Source: an uncultured Rubrivivax sp.
GTDB lineage: Bacteria > Pseudomonadota > Gammaproteobacteria > Burkholderiales > Burkholderiaceae_C
Assembly: GCA_937975735.1 (NCBI GenBank)
Contig: CALJUI010000063.1
Coordinates: 1-49,396, forward strand
Direction: 5' to 3'
Length of the DNA stretch: 49,396 nucleotides
Position 1 is the stretch's first letter, and every line of letters begins with the position of its first letter. The position numbers and the translations under genes are program-made. Positions 45,936-49,396 of this stretch are shown here, piece by piece. Below the pieces are notes generated by a model that saw only the letters and a program-made list of their open reading frames with translations, made no database searches and was not told the DNA's origin.

Positions 45936-47275
45936 GAGGCATCCTGCTTACGGCGATCGTCGGGCTGCTGCTGCTGACGGTCTTCAAGCACCCGGTGATG
46001 GGTGCTTACCTCTGGGCCTGGCTGAGCCTGATGACGCCGCAGAAGTTGGCCTACGGCTTTGCGTTCAACTTTGCGTTCGCGCAGATCACGGCCATCGTGT
46101 TGCTGATCGCCTTCGTCTTCACGCGCAAGCGCCAGCCGCTGCCGATCATCGGCATCACGATGGTGCTGTTCGCGATGCTGGTCTGGATGTCGATCACCAG
46201 CCTGGTCGCGATCACGCCGCAAGACCGGGTGATCGAGCGCTGGATCTTCGTGATGAAGATCCAGCTGATGCTGCTGGTGACCTGGATGCTGGTGCTCGAT
46301 GCGAAGCAGCTGCGCATCCTGGTCTGGGTGGTGACGCTGTCGGTGGCCTTCTTCGGCATCAAGGGCGGCATCTGGACCGTGTTCACCGGCGGCGGCGGGC
46401 GGGTCTGGGGGCCGCCGGGCGGCCTGCTGCAGGGCAACAACGAACTCGCCGTCGGCCTCGTGATGCTGGTGCCGATGATGTACTTCCTGTACCAGACCGA
46501 GTCCAGGCGCTGGCTGCGCTACGCACTGATGGGCTCGATGGTCGCGATGATGTTCGCGATCCTCGGCAGCCAGTCGCGCGGGGCGCTGGTGGCGATGCTG
46601 GCCATGGCCTTCTTCCTCGGCATCAAGGGCAAGCATCCGGTGGGCACCAGTCTTGGCCTGCTGGTGCTGGTCGCGCTCGTGATCGGCTTCATGCCGGACG
46701 AGTGGACGACTCGGATGCGCACGATCAACCAGTACGAGCTCGACGGCTCGGCGCTGTCCCGCTTGTGGACCTGGCAGACCTTGTGGAACGTCGCGGTCGA
46801 CCGCCCGCTTTTCGGCGCTGGCTTCCGTGCCGACGACGCGTACGTCTTCGCCCGCTATGCACCGCTGCACGGCGACTACGCGATCTTCGAGGGGGCCGTG
46901 TTCGTTGCGCACAGCATCTACTTCCAGATGCTCGGCGAGCACGGTTTCGTCGGGCTCGGCCTGTTCCTGCTGCTCGGCCTGGTTGCCTGGCGCACCGCCG
47001 GGCGCCTGGCCCGCGAGTCCAAGGACGACCCCGAGTACGGTCCCTGGATGCCGATGCTGATGCGCATGGTGCAGGTCAGCATGGTCGGCTATGCCGCCGG
47101 CGGTGCCTTCCTCAGTCTGGCCTACCTGGATCTGCCGTACTACATCATGGGCTTCGTCGTCACCTGCCATGCGCTGATGCAGCGGCGCAGGCAGGCGGCG
47201 GCCGCCGCCGCGAGGAGCCCGGGCGCGGCGCCCGCCAGCCCGGCATTGGCCGGCCAGCGGACGGCGTTGAAGTGA
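45932..47275 (+). CDS. Putative O-glycosylation ligase / Wzy-like protein, exosortase A system (TIGR03097 type)
   Basis: 447 aa with about 11 TM helices. The start RGILLTAIVGLLLLTVFKHP and GAYLWAWLSLMTPQKLAYGF match the XrtA-associated subfamily. The Wzy_C region has GNNELAVGLVMLVPM, GSQSRGALVAMLAM and the large periplasmic loop with GAGFRADDAYVFARY and VAHSIYFQMLGEHGFVG. It may polymerise the EPS or ligate glycans to protein; the sequence cannot decide. The tail is a low-complexity Ala/Arg/Pro stretch. ATGA overlap upstream and TGATG overlap downstream. Confidence 0.9.
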   Translation: MRGILLTAIVGLLLLTVFKHPVMGAYLWAWLSLMTPQKLAYGFAFNFAFAQITAIVLLIAFVFTRKRQPLPIIGITMVLFAMLVWMSITSLVAITPQDRVIERWIFVMKIQLMLLVTWMLVLDAKQLRILVWVVTLSVAFFGIKGGIWTVFTGGGGRVWGPPGGLLQGNNELAVGLVMLVPMMYFLYQTESRRWLRYALMGSMVAMMFAILGSQSRGALVAMLAMAFFLGIKGKHPVGTSLGLLVLVALVIGFMPDEWTTRMRTINQYELDGSALSRLWTWQTLWNVAVDRPLFGAGFRADDAYVFARYAPLHGDYAIFEGAVFVAHSIYFQMLGEHGFVGLGLFLLLGLVAWRTAGRLARESKDDPEYGPWMPMLMRMVQVSMVGYAAGGAFLSLAYLDLPYYIMGFVVTCHALMQRRRQAAAAAARSPGAAPASPALAGQRTALK

Positions 47276-48261
47276 TGCTGGCCGGTTTGCATGCGGCGTG
47301 CTGGCGCGCCGCCGTCTCTGCCCTCGATCGCCGGCACCGCCAACGCCTGCAGATCCTGATCTTCCATCGCGTGTTGCCGGAGCCCGATCCGCTGTTCCCC
47401 GGGGAGGTGACCGCCGCGCGCTTCGATCGACTGTTGCGCCTGCTCGCCGTCGGCTTCCAGGTTCTCCCGCTCGGACAAGCGCTGGCGTTGCGCCGCGCGG
47501 GGCGGCTGCCGCCGCGCGCGTTGAGCATCACCTTCGACGACGGGTACGCCGACAACGCCCGGATCGCACTGCCGATCCTGCGCCGGCATGGCTTGGCGGC
47601 CACCTTCTTCGTCGCGACCGGCTTCCTCGACGGCGGACGCATGTTCAACGACACGGTGATCGAGACGATCCGCCGTACGACGGCCGATCGTATCGATCTG
47701 TCGGATTGGGCGCTGGGCGAGCGGTCGCTGCATGGCGCCGCCGATCGACGGTTGGCCATCGACGCGCTGCTGCCGCTGGTCAAGTACCGCCCGCTCGAGC
47801 AGCGGCATGACTTCCTGCGCCGGCTGGCGCGACTTGCCGGCGAGCCCGACCTGCCCGACGACCTGATGATGCGGTCCGACGAGGTGCAGGCTCTGCACGC
47901 CGCCGGCATGGAAATCGGCGGCCATACCGTGAACCATCCGATCCTGCGCCTGCTTCCCGACCGCGAAGCCGAGGCCGAGATCTCGCTCGGGCGGGAATGC
48001 CTGCAGTCGCTGATCGATGCGCCGGTGGAGCTCTTCGCCTATCCGAACGGCCGGCCGAACGAGGATTACGACGCGCGCCATGCGGCGATGGCGCGGAAGC
48101 TGGGCTTCGTCGGCGCGGTGAGCACGGCGGCCGGCGTCGTGATGCCCGACGCCGATCCGTACCAGCTGCCGCGTTTCACGCCCTGGGATGACGGCGAACT
48201 GCGCTGGATGGGGCGGCTCCTTCACGCGCGGCTGCGCGGCACGCACGCGGCGATGGCCTAG
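47275..48261 (+). CDS. Polysaccharide deacetylase family protein (second copy type)
   Basis: 328 aa NodB-fold protein. ILIFHRVLPEPDPLFPGEV, metal and catalytic Asp pair in LSITFDDGYADNARIALPIL, ATFFVATGFLDG, GGHTVNHPILRLL (metal His) and FAYPNGRPNEDYD. It differs from the 21898-22791 deacetylase, which is of the XrtA-specific kind. No signal peptide. ATG 47275 overlaps the O-ligase stop (TGATG), and the frame open upstream is a shadow. Last gene of the plus-strand cluster; it converges on the sulfatase-fold gene with 10 bases between stops. Confidence 0.9.
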   Translation: MLAGLHAACWRAAVSALDRRHRQRLQILIFHRVLPEPDPLFPGEVTAARFDRLLRLLAVGFQVLPLGQALALRRAGRLPPRALSITFDDGYADNARIALPILRRHGLAATFFVATGFLDGGRMFNDTVIETIRRTTADRIDLSDWALGERSLHGAADRRLAIDALLPLVKYRPLEQRHDFLRRLARLAGEPDLPDDLMMRSDEVQALHAAGMEIGGHTVNHPILRLLPDREAEAEISLGRECLQSLIDAPVELFAYPNGRPNEDYDARHAAMARKLGFVGAVSTAAGVVMPDADPYQLPRFTPWDDGELRWMGRLLHARLRGTHAAMA

Positions 48262-48271
48262 GTCGGGCGCG

Positions 48272-49396
48272 TCAGCGCAGTCGACCGGCCAGTTCGAACA
48301 CCGACAGGTTGCTGTCGAGCCCGCTCAGGTCCGGCGGCTCGGCGCCGGCCGCGATCACCGGCACCTGCTCGTCGCTCAGCTCGGGGTCGATGACGCAGCG
48401 GTCCGACAGGTAGGGTTCGCGCACGCACCACATCGACTGGCGCAGGGGGTGGTCGGAGAACACCAGAAGGCGCGGCGCGAGACCGTTCGACTGGGCACGC
48501 TCGATGAGTTCGGACAACAGGGCGGCGGAACGATCGAGGTTGCGCTGGTAGTGCTGGGACACCGTGCCCTCGATGCTGTCGGCGGGAGGATGCGGCAACG
48601 GCAGGTGCAGGTACATCAGCCCCCCCTGCGACAGTGCCGGGGCGCGCCGAGCGGCCTCGACCACGGCGTCGGTCATCGCCGCCCAGTCCTGCACGCCGCT
48701 GCGTTTGCAGGCCGCGTCGTCGACCGCAAGCGGCCAGCCGGTGCGCCGCCAAAGCCGGCAGCGCAGCGCGGTGGTGTCGGTCAGTCGGAGGGCGGCCGGC
48801 GCCCGCACGCAGCTGCGCAGGCCCCGGATGCTGCAGTACGGCTTGTAGAAGCCGGCGACGTCGATGTCCGGACGGGTCGCGTGGATGCGTGCGAAGTCGA
48901 TCGCACCGTCGGCGTCGCAGGACATCGTCGGCGCGCAGGGCTCGGAGCCGTCGAACGAGCGTCCGAGGAAAAGCGACGGCACCGTGTTCTGCGTGCGGCT
49001 GGCGACGCTGGTCACGGCGGCCATCCGGGTCACGAGGCCGCGCGCGGCGATGGCCTGCACCAGTCCTTCCGACTGCCGCGCGTTGAGTTCGTCCAGCAGG
49101 ACGACCATCGTCACCGCCCGACCGCGGTCGACCTCGGCCGCCGCGGCATCGAAGGCCTTGGGCCATGCCAGCGTGGAGGCATTCAGCCAGCCGATCATCG
49201 ACGGCGTCAACGTGAACAGCACCAGGGCCGCTGCGGCGGCGACCCGTGCGCGCCGCCAGAGCGCGGGCACGGCGGCGAACGAGAGCACGACCAGCCCCGC
49301 CGTGACGCCGCCCACCAGCGCGCGTGTCCACAGCGGGATCTCGAACGCCGCCCACCACCGGTCGGGCGTGGCGCCGATGATGCCCATCCATGCGAT
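48272..49396 (-). CDS. Sulfatase-fold membrane protein, 5' part missing
   Basis: The frame is open to the window edge; the first Met seen (49387) is probably internal, because the visible part starts with the last two or so TM helices of a longer membrane domain. The soluble domain resembles sulfatase/phosphoethanolamine transferase-like hydrolases: VVLLDELNA (metal acidic residues), a TQNTVPSLFLGR segment where the active nucleophile Thr/Ser usually lies, LMYLHLPLPHPP and VFSDHPLR (metal D-H). Six or more Cys may form disulfides. Possible role: adding or removing a charged group on a surface glycan, not proven. It may belong to the EPS locus or the next unit. Confidence 0.75.
   Translation of the reverse strand: MAWMGIIGATPDRWWAAFEIPLWTRALVGGVTAGLVVLSFAAVPALWRRARVAAAAALVLFTLTPSMIGWLNASTLAWPKAFDAAAAEVDRGRAVTMVVLLDELNARQSEGLVQAIAARGLVTRMAAVTSVASRTQNTVPSLFLGRSFDGSEPCAPTMSCDADGAIDFARIHATRPDIDVAGFYKPYCSIRGLRSCVRAPAALRLTDTTALRCRLWRRTGWPLAVDDAACKRSGVQDWAAMTDAVVEAARRAPALSQGGLMYLHLPLPHPPADSIEGTVSQHYQRNLDRSAALLSELIERAQSNGLAPRLLVFSDHPLRQSMWCVREPYLSDRCVIDPELSDEQVPVIAAGAEPPDLSGLDSNLSVFELAGRLR

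Noticed and set aside
47140..48246. Minus-strand frame opposite the second deacetylase
   Set aside because: Antisense shadow; the plus strand has the NodB motifs.

Overview
The window reads as a chromosomal segment of a high-GC betaproteobacterium, probably a Burkholderiales member of the Rubrivivax/Leptothrix/Methylibium kind. This rests on very high GC at third codon positions, frequent GTG starts, and the 3' end of a proteobacterial gltD. Almost all of it is one large exopolysaccharide (EPS) and protein-sorting locus of the XrtA (exosortase A)/PEP-CTERM type. No tRNA, rRNA, insertion sequence, phage gene or CRISPR array was seen.

Layout. (1) 1-1149: 3' end of gltD (+). (2) 1153-11734 (-): sugar phosphotransferase of the EpsB type, sensor kinase prsK, sigma-54 activator prsR and two tandem copies of the TPR lipoprotein prsT. 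(3) 11956-14868 (-): an 'HPr-rel-A' cassette made of a secreted Cys-rich PGWW protein, a PqqD-like peptide chaperone, an HprK-like kinase and a nucleotidyltransferase-fold protein. (4) 14985-15548 (-): low-molecular-weight tyrosine phosphatase. (5) 15976-25445 (+): core XrtA operon with export lipoprotein, chain-length protein, BY-kinase, outer-membrane barrel, ATPase, polysaccharide deacetylase, FemAB-like protein and exosortase fused to EpsI. (6) 25483-34805 (+): sugar-building module with nucleotide-sugar dehydrogenase, GT2, WbqC, ATP-grasp, amidohydrolase, small EamA-like membrane protein, RffA-type aminotransferase, ArnT-like GT39 and a TIGR03088-type GT. (7) 34995-48261 (+): two asparagine-synthase-like amidotransferases interleaved with XrtA-type GTs, AlgD-like dehydrogenase, GT4, methyltransferase, CapK/PaaK-like ligase, O-ligase and a second deacetylase. 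(8) 48272-49396 (-): partial sulfatase-fold membrane protein.

How they work together. Sugars are activated to uronates (two dehydrogenases), aminated (RffA-type enzyme) and probably amidated (two amidotransferases). Several GTs assemble the repeat on a lipid started by the EpsB-type transferase. The O-ligase/polymerase, chain-length protein, kinase/phosphatase pair, export lipoprotein and outer-membrane barrel elongate and export it. Exosortase A processes PEP-CTERM proteins encoded elsewhere. PrsK/PrsR is the likely regulator. Most plus-strand genes overlap by ATGA, GTGA or TGATG, or lie a few bases apart, so they are probably co-transcribed and translationally coupled.

The least understood parts are the HPr-rel-A cassette with its PGWW protein, and the WbqC/ATP-grasp/amidohydrolase/EamA/RffA block. 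All family names are recognised by eye from sequence; no search was run.
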